The notes under the pieces were generated by a model. It had not been told where the DNA came from. It did no database searches and saw only the letters and a program-made list of their open reading frames with translations. The position numbers and the translations under genes are program-made. From assembly GCA_045126975.1 (NCBI GenBank), contig JBGVPL010000013.1, positions 1 through 64,000 of the forward strand: a stretch of DNA of 64,000 nucleotides, given 5' to 3'. Of this stretch, positions 43,430-52,232 are shown piece by piece (the first letter of the stretch is position 1; every line of letters starts with the position of its first letter). The stretch is from Aphodosoma sp045126975. Its GTDB lineage: Bacteria > Bacteroidota > Bacteroidia > Bacteroidales > Paludibacteraceae.

Positions 43430-45076
43430 TTATTCTTGTTCAACATCTTGACGATAATTTGAGTTATATTGATACTCACTACTTGGCATCCAGAAAGTCA
43501 AAGTTGCACTATTGAATTCAACTTTATTACCTGCACCAAGGTTATAGTAATGGTTTTTACCACGTTCTTTAGGAGTTTCAATACAGAAACGTTTCAAAGT
43601 TCTCAAAGCACGACCTTCACCCCACAACTCTACGCGCCAGTTTTTATAAAGATAAGTTTTGAACTCTTCTTCATTATAACCATCTATTTGAGCTGCAATA
43701 GTTGTGTCGCGTTGTTCAACAAGTTGTTTAAGATAATTTTTAGCTGTTGCTAAATCACCATTACGCCAAGCTGCTTCAGATGCGATAAGATAAGCTTCTT
43801 CGATACGCATATAAACAACATCTTGCAACCATTCACGGTCGATATCAGCTTCGTTAGTTGATTTGTTTCCATTAGCAGCTGAATAGAATTTGTTATATGG
43901 GTTAAGATTTTTCTTATCACCTTCACCACTTGCATCGAACCATTGTTTACGAATGTCTGTATCGGCGATAGATTCCCACAAAGTTTGGTCGATACCGATA
44001 ATAGAACCTGCCCAAGCGTATGAATATGTGTAAACGTCAACTTGACCCCAGAAAGAAGCCAAACCAGTACGAGATTCGATAGTTACATCATGACCCCACA
44101 TCCAAGAAGCACTATTAACGTTATTGAAACCATTTGTCAATACTTCGTCATAGTTCAACATCATATAACCACTATTATTGATAACATCATCAACCAAAGC
44201 CAAAGCTTTTGCATAGTAATCAGCGTTGCCATTTTCAGTTTCATAAACATCATAACCACCAGCTTGAAGATAAGTATAAGCTAATAAAACTTTAGCAACA
44301 TTAGCATCAACAGCCAATTTAGATTCACGAGTATAATCTGCAGCAACAGAATCGAACAAAGCAATTGCACCATCGAGGTCGGCAATAACAAACTCATAAA
44401 CATCTGTTACAGAAGACAAAGGTTGAGCCATCAAAAGGTCAGTAGAGTCGTTATATTGACGTTCAGAAGCATCATAGATAGGACATACAGGATAATTTGC
44501 GCCTAAACCATCGCCAACTAAATCCTTTGAATTCATGTATTGAGCATAACGATTGACTGTTTGATTATCATCAACAGAAGGAGCATAGATATAAGCCAAA
44601 TTATAATAAGCAAAAGCACGCATAACCTTAGCTTGAGCTAAATCCGCTTTATCGTCAGCAGTCAATTTATCTTCAGTCAAACCATTAAATTTACGGATCA
44701 AGTTATTAGCATTATTAATCATAATGAAATAATAAGACCAAGTAGTAGCAGAACGATCTGAAGCATAAGAACGCAAAGCAGCCTCTTCGCCCCACCAACC
44801 ATAAAGATTATTAACCAAAGCCATATCACTTGCAGTCATATCAGTTGCCATATCGATAGACTTTTGACCGAAATAGATGTGATCACTGCTTGTTTGATCG
44901 GCATACAACAATAGGTACAAACCACGAACAGAAGCCTTATTTATACCTGACATATCATCAAATTGTTCTTGCGAAAGCGAACCTCCAGTCATTTCAGTGT
45001 CCAAGAAATTCTTAGAACAGCTTGAAAGCGCAAGAATCAGAGTTAAACATAAAGAAAATATTTTAATTGTTTTCAT
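43430..45076 (-). CDS. SusD/RagB-family outer-membrane lipoprotein
   Basis: A 548-residue surface lipoprotein (lipobox LSSCS, Cys20) that caps the SusC transporter and captures nutrient. N-terminal TPR-like helices (QFDDMSGINKASVRGLYLLL), a YYLAYIYAP-type segment around residue 160, and the C-terminal SusD domain (LYKNWRVELWGEGRALRTLKRF). It follows susC by 26 bp. The substrate, glycan or peptide, cannot be told; the neighbouring M6 proteases make peptides plausible. Confidence 0.95.
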   Translation of the reverse strand: MKTIKIFSLCLTLILALSSCSKNFLDTEMTGGSLSQEQFDDMSGINKASVRGLYLLLYADQTSSDHIYFGQKSIDMATDMTASDMALVNNLYGWWGEEAALRSYASDRSATTWSYYFIMINNANNLIRKFNGLTEDKLTADDKADLAQAKVMRAFAYYNLAYIYAPSVDDNQTVNRYAQYMNSKDLVGDGLGANYPVCPIYDASERQYNDSTDLLMAQPLSSVTDVYEFVIADLDGAIALFDSVAADYTRESKLAVDANVAKVLLAYTYLQAGGYDVYETENGNADYYAKALALVDDVINNSGYMMLNYDEVLTNGFNNVNSASWMWGHDVTIESRTGLASFWGQVDVYTYSYAWAGSIIGIDQTLWESIADTDIRKQWFDASGEGDKKNLNPYNKFYSAANGNKSTNEADIDREWLQDVVYMRIEEAYLIASEAAWRNGDLATAKNYLKQLVEQRDTTIAAQIDGYNEEEFKTYLYKNWRVELWGEGRALRTLKRFCIETPKERGKNHYYNLGAGNKVEFNSATLTFWMPSSEYQYNSNYRQDVEQE

Positions 45077-45102
45077 CGTTAGAAAATTTTAGTTGATTAA
45101 AA

Positions 45103-48100
45103 TTAGAATGAAATTTTAAAACCACCCTTAATTGCAGAACCTGGAGTATATTGAGAAGCATCAGAGCCACCAAAGAAGTTTGCCATTGGGTTATAACCTC
45201 TACGTGCAGATAATACAAATAGGTTGTCAGCATGAACAAATAGACGCAAACTATTGATTTTAGCTTTTTCCATCAATTTTTTAGGGAAGTTGTAACCTAA
45301 GCTAAGATTTGACAAAGACAAATAGCTTGATGAAACAAGGAAACGGTCGCCATTACCATAATAACTCCAGAGAGAAGAACCGTTAGCCAAAGCAGGATTT
45401 ATATCAGTGCGAAGTTCTACGCCATCAGCAACCATTTGTTCTCCAATTTCAGGAGTCCAACGAGCTTGAGTGTACATATCTTGGTGCCAGTTAGTTTCAC
45501 CACCACGACCTGTGTGCATCAAAGAAGCATAAACTCCATCGCTGTTCCATCCACCGATTTGATATTGGAATGTAGCATTAAGTTCAACGCCATAAACATT
45601 CAAATCGAAACCGAAACCACCATACCAATCAGGAATTGCAGATTTACCAAGATAGAAGCTAGACATATAAGTTGGGTCTGTAGTATATGTTTTGCCCAAA
45701 ATCAAATCAGGATTATCCAAATACTTTTGTAGGTCTTTGTCTGAAACTTTACCACGATATTGGTCTAAGATATATTGGTGTACACTTGATACAAAATATT
45801 GAGCAAGTTCTGGATCATTTGGTTGCAATTCTTTACCAGCTTTTCCTTTATCATAGTAAGAAGTGTAAGCAGCTTTACCATCAGCAGTAACACCTTCGTA
45901 GTGACCACCATAAAGGTCATATTGAGAGTGACCAAGAGCCATAGCACCGTTCATATCCATAGTACGACCTAATTCGTCAACAGGCATTTTTGTCATCTTA
46001 CTATCATAGAAAGAACCATTGAGACGGATGTCAAGTTTCACTGCATTTGTGTTAACTGCATGAACGTTAAACATAACTTCGAAACCGTGGTTCATCATAG
46101 CAGCATCGTTAATCCAATATGAGCCATAACCCAAAGATGGAGCTACGTAACGAGCCATCAACATATCACTTGTATGTTTATACCAATATTCAAGTTCTGC
46201 AGTAAGATATTTTCCAAGAGAGAATTCTGTACCAACGTTAAACATTGAAGAAGACTCCCATGTCAAAGATTGGTTACCTTGATATGATTGGATAATAGCA
46301 ATTTGGTTATTAACGTTACCGATACCATATTGGTTAGTGTACATATAAGAACCGATACCATCGTTACCCAAAACACCCCAAGATGCTTTAAGTTTTAAGT
46401 CACGGAGAAGATTAACTCCAGACATGAATTCTTCGTTAGAAATCAACCAAGCCAAACTTACACCACCGAAAGCACCCCAACGACGACCTGGAGCGAACAA
46501 AGAAGAAGCATCACCACGAACGTTAGCGTGAATGAAATATCTTTCTTTGTAGTTATATTTAGCTTGAGCGAAATAAGAGTCACGAGCCATGTAAGAAGTA
46601 GAAGAACTTACACCTGACATAACTACTGCATTGCTCAATTCCAATCCATCAGGACGAGCTACAACGTCTTTTGCACCTGCTTGACCTGAACTTTGCAAAT
46701 AGAGAGATTCGTGACCTACGAATGCTTCAAAGTTATGAACATCAAATTGGTTAGAATAAGACAAGAGTTGGTTAGATGTAAATTGGAAACCATGTGATGA
46801 GTTTTTAGAGATACGACCAACGCCAGCAGCATCGCCATAATATGGGTTAGTCAAATCGCTAGAAATAGAACCTGCATAAGTCAAACCAAAGTTAGCTGTC
46901 AATTTTAGACCTTTGTAAAGAGTAGCTTCCAACATTGCAGTTGAAACCAATTGATGTTGAAGTACATTATAACGGTCATATTGAAGCGCACCAGCAGGGT
47001 TGATACCAGAACCATAAAGACGACCATAAACTTGTTCTTTACCATTTTTATCTTTATAAGTGTTAGTACCATAGTCGTACGCTGGTTGTTCACCAGGAAT
47101 ATTTTCGTCTTCAACAACATAACCAGTATTAGGGTCACGCAATAAAACTGGGTAGATAACAGGACATTGGTTAACATACATGAAACCATTGTTCATAGCA
47201 CCACCACCATCTTGACCTGGAGCATCGAAGATAGAATATGAATAGTTCATATTCAAGTTACCTTTCAACCATTTTTTAGCTTGGTGTTCAACATTAACAC
47301 GAGCATTGAAACGGCTAAAGTCAGAACCGATATAGTAACCACCTTCATTCAAATAACCGAAAGAAGTAAAGTAAGTAGTTTTATCAGAACCACCAGAAAT
47401 AGTAATTTTAGCATCAAGAGATTGACCTGTACGGAAGATAGATTTTCTCCAACCTGGATCAGGATTATCGATATAACCTTGTTTCAAAGTAGGAGCATTA
47501 ACACCTGTATAGAATTTACCAGTAGTAGGGTCGATAAGGTCAGCAGGATTTTCATTCCACCAGTTATAAGCTGCAGGAAGACCTTTTGCGTTAGAATTAA
47601 ACAAGTTAGCAGAAGCTACATCTTCAGGAGTACGGCTACCAAGATTTGTATCTTCAAGGATTAATTGGTTACGCATACTTTCCCAGCAAAGCTCAACATA
47701 TTGTTGAGGGTCATTGATAAAGTCATACATAGGGAGAAGACGCATATTCGCACCATATTTCACGTCAACTTCAATACGACCAGATGAACCTGAAGTACCT
47801 TTTTTAGTAGTATACAAGATAACGCCATTAGCACCACGAGAACCATAAAGAGCTGTAGCAGTAGCATCTTTCAATACAGTCATTGTAGCGATATCGTTAG
47901 GGTCGAGTGAAGAAATATCACCATCGAAAGGAATACCATCGACAACGTAAAGAGGAGCTGTACTTGCATTGATAGAACCAATACCACGGATACGAATTGT
48001 AGCAGAAGTACCAGGTTGACCAGAAGTAGAAACTACTTGCACACCAGCAACCTCACCAGCAAGTGCTTTAGATACGTCGGTAGGATTTTTCTTCTCAAGA

Positions 48101-48480
48101 GTTTCAGCTTTTACAGCAGTAGCAGAACCACCAAATGCTTTTTTAGTAGAAGTACCATAAGCCACAACCATGACTTCGTCGAGAACTTCAGCATCAGTAG
48201 TAAGACGAACTACCATACCATCTTCAGCTTTTTGCTCTACTGTAGTGTAACCTACATAAGAGATAATAAGATGAGTAGTACCAGAAGGAAGAGTGATAGT
48301 AAAGTTACCATCAAAGTCAGAAATAGTACCAACTGTTTCTGCTCCTTTCACCTGGATAGAGGCACCGATTGCAGGTTCGTTATTTTCGTCGATAACGCGA
48401 CCCGAAACAGTTTTTCCCTGTCCAAATACGACACCAATACATAGTACCAATGCCGAGAACAAAAGAATTAACTTTCTCAT
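45103..48480 (-). CDS. SusC/RagA-family TonB-linked outer-membrane transporter
   Basis: A 1125-residue protein: signal peptide (1-20), CarboxypepD_reg-like domain (about 22-95, GRVIDENNEPAIGASIQVKG), TonB-dependent plug (about 115-220, with LYVVDGIPFDGD and LKDATATALYGSRGANGVIL) and a C-terminal beta-barrel ending GGFKISF (final aromatic). Imports a substrate bound by SusD using TonB energy. Strong promoter at 48582-48613. No SusR-type or ECF-sigma regulator lies next to it. Confidence 0.96.
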   Translation of the reverse strand: MRKLILLFSALVLCIGVVFGQGKTVSGRVIDENNEPAIGASIQVKGAETVGTISDFDGNFTITLPSGTTHLIISYVGYTTVEQKAEDGMVVRLTTDAEVLDEVMVVAYGTSTKKAFGGSATAVKAETLEKKNPTDVSKALAGEVAGVQVVSTSGQPGTSATIRIRGIGSINASTAPLYVVDGIPFDGDISSLDPNDIATMTVLKDATATALYGSRGANGVILYTTKKGTSGSSGRIEVDVKYGANMRLLPMYDFINDPQQYVELCWESMRNQLILEDTNLGSRTPEDVASANLFNSNAKGLPAAYNWWNENPADLIDPTTGKFYTGVNAPTLKQGYIDNPDPGWRKSIFRTGQSLDAKITISGGSDKTTYFTSFGYLNEGGYYIGSDFSRFNARVNVEHQAKKWLKGNLNMNYSYSIFDAPGQDGGGAMNNGFMYVNQCPVIYPVLLRDPNTGYVVEDENIPGEQPAYDYGTNTYKDKNGKEQVYGRLYGSGINPAGALQYDRYNVLQHQLVSTAMLEATLYKGLKLTANFGLTYAGSISSDLTNPYYGDAAGVGRISKNSSHGFQFTSNQLLSYSNQFDVHNFEAFVGHESLYLQSSGQAGAKDVVARPDGLELSNAVVMSGVSSSTSYMARDSYFAQAKYNYKERYFIHANVRGDASSLFAPGRRWGAFGGVSLAWLISNEEFMSGVNLLRDLKLKASWGVLGNDGIGSYMYTNQYGIGNVNNQIAIIQSYQGNQSLTWESSSMFNVGTEFSLGKYLTAELEYWYKHTSDMLMARYVAPSLGYGSYWINDAAMMNHGFEVMFNVHAVNTNAVKLDIRLNGSFYDSKMTKMPVDELGRTMDMNGAMALGHSQYDLYGGHYEGVTADGKAAYTSYYDKGKAGKELQPNDPELAQYFVSSVHQYILDQYRGKVSDKDLQKYLDNPDLILGKTYTTDPTYMSSFYLGKSAIPDWYGGFGFDLNVYGVELNATFQYQIGGWNSDGVYASLMHTGRGGETNWHQDMYTQARWTPEIGEQMVADGVELRTDINPALANGSSLWSYYGNGDRFLVSSSYLSLSNLSLGYNFPKKLMEKAKINSLRLFVHADNLFVLSARRGYNPMANFFGGSDASQYTPGSAIKGGFKISF

Positions 48481-48581
48481 AAATGATTTTTTTTAGTTAT
48501 AAATAATGTTAATAATTAGTTTTCGATATCTATTTTACACAACGAAAACGAGTGTACACTACTGCACACAAATTCAGTTAG

Positions 48582-48613
48582 CAAAATTACATATTTATCT
48601 GCAAATGTGCAAA
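48582..48613 (-). promoter_or_regulatory. Promoter of the susC operon
   Basis: Minus strand: TTTG (48610-48613), 20-bp spacer, TAATTTTG (48582-48589), about 100 bp upstream of susC, leaving a long 5' leader. The rest of 48481-48893 is A/T-rich with one palindrome; no gene seen. Confidence 0.75.
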
Positions 48614-48806
48614 CAAAAATACAACCTTTTTTAGATAATACACTTTTATTCCGTTTTTTTAGGCTAAAATAGAATCATTTACTTTCATTTTATAAGCAAC
48701 AAAACAAATGAAAATATCAACTGAATATCAATATTTTAAATAAAAGCATTATCAAAAACACTAAAATTACATCCGCTTTTTCACAAAATTGATTAAAAAC
48801 TATTTT

Positions 48807-48820
48807 ATGTTGTAAAACAT
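48807..48820. repeat. ATGTT-N4-AACAT inverted repeat, copy 3
   Basis: ATGTTGTAAAACAT followed by GTTTTTA, differing at one base from the palindrome at 2485 within the 14-bp core and matching it in the flank. Confidence 0.4.
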
Positions 48821-48893
48821 GTTTTTAGATAGAAAAAAGTGAAAAAAGTACAATAAAATGAATAAAAATAGAGATTATTTACAGACAAAAATC

Positions 48894-49583
48894 TCATAAA
48901 ATGGCCTTTATTTCGACTAAATTCTCAATTATTTGCCCCATAAACTCACAATTTAAGGGTAAATCAGCATTATTTTTGTAAAACACTGCACGTATATTGG
49001 CATTTTGTGCACCTTGTATGTCGGTTTGGAAATTATCACCTATAACAAGACATTCAGATGGAGAAGCATTTAACCTATCCAAAACAGTTTGAAAGAATCG
49101 AATATCTGGTTTTTGATAGCCTATTTCTTCAGATAAAAAAACATTAGCAAAATAAGGTATAAGTCCAGAACGACGCAATTTTGTATATTGCACTTCGACA
49201 AATCCATTGGAAATAATTGAGAGTGTATGCCCTTGAGCTTTGAGATATTCAAGTGTCTCGATTGCCCCATCAACCAAATTAGTTTGCATAGTTGTACGAT
49301 AAAGAAAATCTTTACCTAATTTTTTAGCTAATTCGACATCTTCATTACCTACTACACGTAAGGGATAAAGAAATCGCTCAAGAGAAAGATAGTCTTTGGT
49401 TATTTCACCTTTTGCATATTGTTCCCAAAGTTGGTGATTTTTAACCATATATATATCATAAAACGACTCGAATGAATCGTAATATTGATTCAATTCGTAG
49501 TCGTTATAGATTTCGTGCATTGCTATTTTAGAATTTCGGCGGAAATCCCAAAGAGTATCATCGAGGTCAATTAAAAGATGCAT
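48894..49583 (-). CDS. YjjG-family HAD phosphatase (noncanonical pyrimidine nucleotidase)
   Basis: A 229-residue cytoplasmic HAD hydrolase. Motif I LIDLDDTLWDF (nucleophile Asp7), motif II IISNG near 122, and motifs III/IV in KPDIRFF and VIGDNFQTDIQGA. YjjG enzymes dephosphorylate nucleoside monophosphates and damaged pyrimidine nucleotides. It is 26 bp downstream of rsmI on the same strand; a short GAGTGAGGAGTGAGGAGT heptamer repeat fills that gap. Confidence 0.9.
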   Translation of the reverse strand: MHLLIDLDDTLWDFRRNSKIAMHEIYNDYELNQYYDSFESFYDIYMVKNHQLWEQYAKGEITKDYLSLERFLYPLRVVGNEDVELAKKLGKDFLYRTTMQTNLVDGAIETLEYLKAQGHTLSIISNGFVEVQYTKLRRSGLIPYFANVFLSEEIGYQKPDIRFFQTVLDRLNASPSECLVIGDNFQTDIQGAQNANIRAVFYKNNADLPLNCEFMGQIIENLVEIKAIL

Positions 49584-49608
49584 TTATGAGTGAGGAGTGA
49601 GGAGTTAT

Positions 49609-50364
49609 TTAGCGGTGTTTTTTTGATTTGCGGATTTTGGCAAGGTCTTGTTCTTCATCTTCTTCATCAGAAGATGTATCGTTGTTTTTGCCATCTATAC
49701 CAGCCACGACAATTACAATTTCACCTTTAGGTGGTGTTGCAGTGAAATGTTCTACAAGTTGTTGAAGTGTGCCACGTTGGGTATCTTCGAACATTTTTGA
49801 TATTTCGCGCGATACTGATGCTTGGCGTTCTGCACCAAAGGCTTCGGCAAATTGTTGAAGAGTTTTCACCAAACGATAAGGTGATTCGTAGAATATCATT
49901 GTACGCTCTTCACTAACAAGCGATTGTATTTTAGTCTGGCGTCCTTTTTTTTGAGGAAGAAAACCTTCAAAACAAAAACGGTCGGTAGGGAGTCCAGAAT
50001 CGACCAACGCAGGCACAAAGGCTGTTGCACCAGGAAGGCACTCTACCCTAATGCCACGAGCAACACACTCACGTACAAGCATAAATCCTGGATCGGAAAT
50101 GGCAGGAGTACCCGCATCACTAACCAATGCTATTGATTCTCCAGCAAGAATACGATCGGCAAATTGTGCTATGGTTTTATGCTCATTGAATTTATGATGC
50201 GATGCCATAGGAGTATGAATATCAAAATGTTTGAACAATATACCCGTAGTACGAGTATCTTCTGCAAGCACAAGATTCACCTCTTTAAGAATACGTAAAG
50301 CACGATAGGTTATATCTTCGAGATTACCAACAGGGGTTGGAACTAAATATAATGCACAATTCAT
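49609..50364 (-). CDS. rsmI: 16S rRNA (cytidine1402-2'-O)-methyltransferase
   Basis: A 251-residue SAM-dependent methyltransferase that modifies C1402 in the decoding centre of 16S rRNA. N-terminal LVPTPVGNLEDITYRALRIL, EDTRTTGILFKHF, SDAGTPAISDPGFMLVRECV and a GFLPQKKGR segment are all family signatures. The C-terminal 25 residues are acidic then basic. Start MNCALYLVPT at 50364 fits the family; the upstream ATG lies in heptamer repeats. Confidence 0.95.
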   Translation of the reverse strand: MNCALYLVPTPVGNLEDITYRALRILKEVNLVLAEDTRTTGILFKHFDIHTPMASHHKFNEHKTIAQFADRILAGESIALVSDAGTPAISDPGFMLVRECVARGIRVECLPGATAFVPALVDSGLPTDRFCFEGFLPQKKGRQTKIQSLVSEERTMIFYESPYRLVKTLQQFAEAFGAERQASVSREISKMFEDTQRGTLQQLVEHFTATPPKGEIVIVVAGIDGKNNDTSSDEEDEEQDLAKIRKSKKHR

Positions 50365-50395
50365 ATTTTTTTCACTAAAGGCTAAAAGACCTTCG

Positions 50396-50452
50396 ATTCT
50401 CAATTCTCAATTCTCAATTCTCAATTTTCAACTCTCAACTTTCAACTTTCAA
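50396..50452 (-). repeat. TTGAGAA/TTGAAAG heptamer array
   Basis: About eight units between the coiled-coil gene and rsmI (minus strand AGTTGAAAGTTGAAAGTTGA, then AATTGAGA units). Confidence 0.9.
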
Positions 50453-51433
50453 CTATAAATAACGGCGTTGAAGGAGTTGGATGAAATCGGAAACTGTTTC
50501 GTTATCTAATGCCCAATGAACAAAATTTTTAGCGATATATTCTTGGGCTTCGGTCATAGTTTCGAATGAATTAAAATCAGATATTGCTTTATTCATTTTT
50601 TCACCATTACCACCAAATAATTCGCGTTGAAAACGGAAACGGTCGCCAAGTGTAATAGATGATTTTAAATCTATTATTTTCTTATTATTAATAGCAGATG
50701 CAAGAGTATCATCAGCATTTTTTGCAAGTTTATCTGCAACTGATTCTGTAGTTTCAATAGATTCGGCAAGAGTTATAACTTGATTATCGCCAACAATATC
50801 AACAACCGAAACAATTGATTGTTGTTCTTCGGCTGAAATATGTTCAGTTTCTTCAGAAATTTGTTGTTCTTCCTCTAATTTACGCATTTCTTCTTCAATG
50901 CGTTTACGTTCAGCTTCTTTTTCTGCTTCGATACGAGCTAATTCGGCTTGACGTTCTTGTTCTTCTTTTTGACGACGAATCTCTTCCTCTTTACGACGAG
51001 TTTCTTCCTCTTCACGACGACGTTTTTCAGCCAATTCGGCTTGGCGAGCAGCTTCCAATGCAGCTGCTTGACGTGCTATTTCGGCTTCAGCTTTAATACG
51101 CTCTTCTTCTCGACGTTGACGTTCAAGTTCTTCGGCACGAAACAATGCCTCTTGCTCTTCTGCAATACGAGCTAATTCGGCTTGACGAGCAGCTTCTTCG
51201 GCTTGTTTTGCCTCTAATTCAGCTTGACGCTGCGCCTCTAATTTATCTTCTACTTCTTTGTTATTAAGATAGTTAATAAGATTTTCAAGATTAGCAGTAA
51301 GAGCTTTAGATTTATCCAAAGCTAAACGGAGATATGGAGCAGGAATAGCCTCCATCAAATCAAGACCTTCAGTTAACGTTTGTAATTCGTTGACATCCTT
51401 TGCTATAAGTGCAACTAAAACATCTTTGTTCAT
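50453..51433 (-). CDS. Coiled-coil protein, unknown function
   Basis: A 326-residue protein. Residues about 1-65 form a small domain (LTEGLDLMEAIPAPYLRLAL). Residues about 70-210 are an uninterrupted Glu/Arg/Ala-rich helix (units like ELARIEAEKEAERKRIEEE) compatible with a long coiled coil or single helix. The C-terminal 100 residues (DRFRFQRELFGGNGEKMNKA, AQEYIAKNFVHWALDNETVS) are well ordered and resemble a conserved Bacteroidetes domain seen near tdk. No signal peptide. Divergent from tdk, sharing its promoter region. Role unknown; scaffold or cell-architecture function is possible. Confidence 0.8.
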   Translation of the reverse strand: MNKDVLVALIAKDVNELQTLTEGLDLMEAIPAPYLRLALDKSKALTANLENLINYLNNKEVEDKLEAQRQAELEAKQAEEAARQAELARIAEEQEALFRAEELERQRREEERIKAEAEIARQAAALEAARQAELAEKRRREEEETRRKEEEIRRQKEEQERQAELARIEAEKEAERKRIEEEMRKLEEEQQISEETEHISAEEQQSIVSVVDIVGDNQVITLAESIETTESVADKLAKNADDTLASAINNKKIIDLKSSITLGDRFRFQRELFGGNGEKMNKAISDFNSFETMTEAQEYIAKNFVHWALDNETVSDFIQLLQRRYL

Positions 51434-51473
51434 TTTTGTGTAAAAAGTATTATTTTTATTAGAAATTATTTTG

Positions 51474-51516
51474 TAACTTTGCAATCGCATATGCAAAAAT
51501 TTTGCATATGCAATTG
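51474..51516 (+). promoter_or_regulatory. tdk promoter with long palindrome
   Basis: TAACTTTG (51474-51481) followed directly by an inverted repeat, GCATATGCAAAA/TTTTGCATATGC around 51488-51512, extended by GCAAT/ATTGC. Located where it could act as an operator or a 5' hairpin in the divergent region. The -33 element is not obvious. Confidence 0.5.
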
Positions 51517-51629
51517 CGAAAATGGGCTACGCCACAACATAACCAAAATGAATTTGGTTCTGTTTTCTGCTTGCGCCATTTTTGCAGACACAAAGGTACG
51601 AATTTTTTACGAATAAAAAACAATAATAT

Positions 51630-52232
51630 ATGTATTTTTTTGAGTCTGCCAATTGCAGTTGCCATCACCGTGGAAGTATTGAGGTGATTTGTGGGTCAAT
51701 GTTTTCTGGAAAAACAGAAGAATTACTCCGCCGATTGAAACGAGCAAAATTTGCAAAACAGAGAGTTGAAATATTCAAACCTTGTATAGACACACGCTAT
51801 TCAGAGACTGAAGTTGTAAGTCACGACCATAATGCTATACAATCAACACCAGTAGAATCATCACAAAATATATTGTTGATGGCTGGAGATGTAGATGTTA
51901 TTGGTATTGATGAAGCACAATTCTTTGATAATGGAATTGTTGATGTATGTCGCCAATTATCAGAAAATGGTTATCGTGTGATAGTTGCTGGATTGGATAT
52001 GGACTTCCGTTGTACTCCATTCGGACCGATGCCTGCACTAATGGCTATAGCTGATGATATACAAAAGGTGCATGCTGTGTGCGTGCGTTGTGGGGCTCCT
52101 GCATACGTTTCACACCGTTTAGTTGCTGGAGAATCGCAAGTATTATTGGGAGAAACTGACAAATATGAACCTATTTGTCGTCATTGTTATAATGAAGAGA
52201 TGAAGAAACGAGCAACTGATGAGCGCGAATAA
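51630..52232 (+). CDS. tdk: Thymidine kinase
   Basis: A 200-residue type II thymidine kinase that phosphorylates thymidine with ATP in the salvage pathway. P-loop GSMFSGKTEE (about 22-31), lasso and DEAQFF motif near 90, and zinc Cys pairs CVRCG (about 150-154) and CRHC (about 187-190). Its 3' end overlaps the convergent helicase gene by 62 bp. The leader of about 150 bp contains the palindrome at 51488-51512. Confidence 0.96.
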   Translation: MYFFESANCSCHHRGSIEVICGSMFSGKTEELLRRLKRAKFAKQRVEIFKPCIDTRYSETEVVSHDHNAIQSTPVESSQNILLMAGDVDVIGIDEAQFFDNGIVDVCRQLSENGYRVIVAGLDMDFRCTPFGPMPALMAIADDIQKVHAVCVRCGAPAYVSHRLVAGESQVLLGETDKYEPICRHCYNEEMKKRATDERE

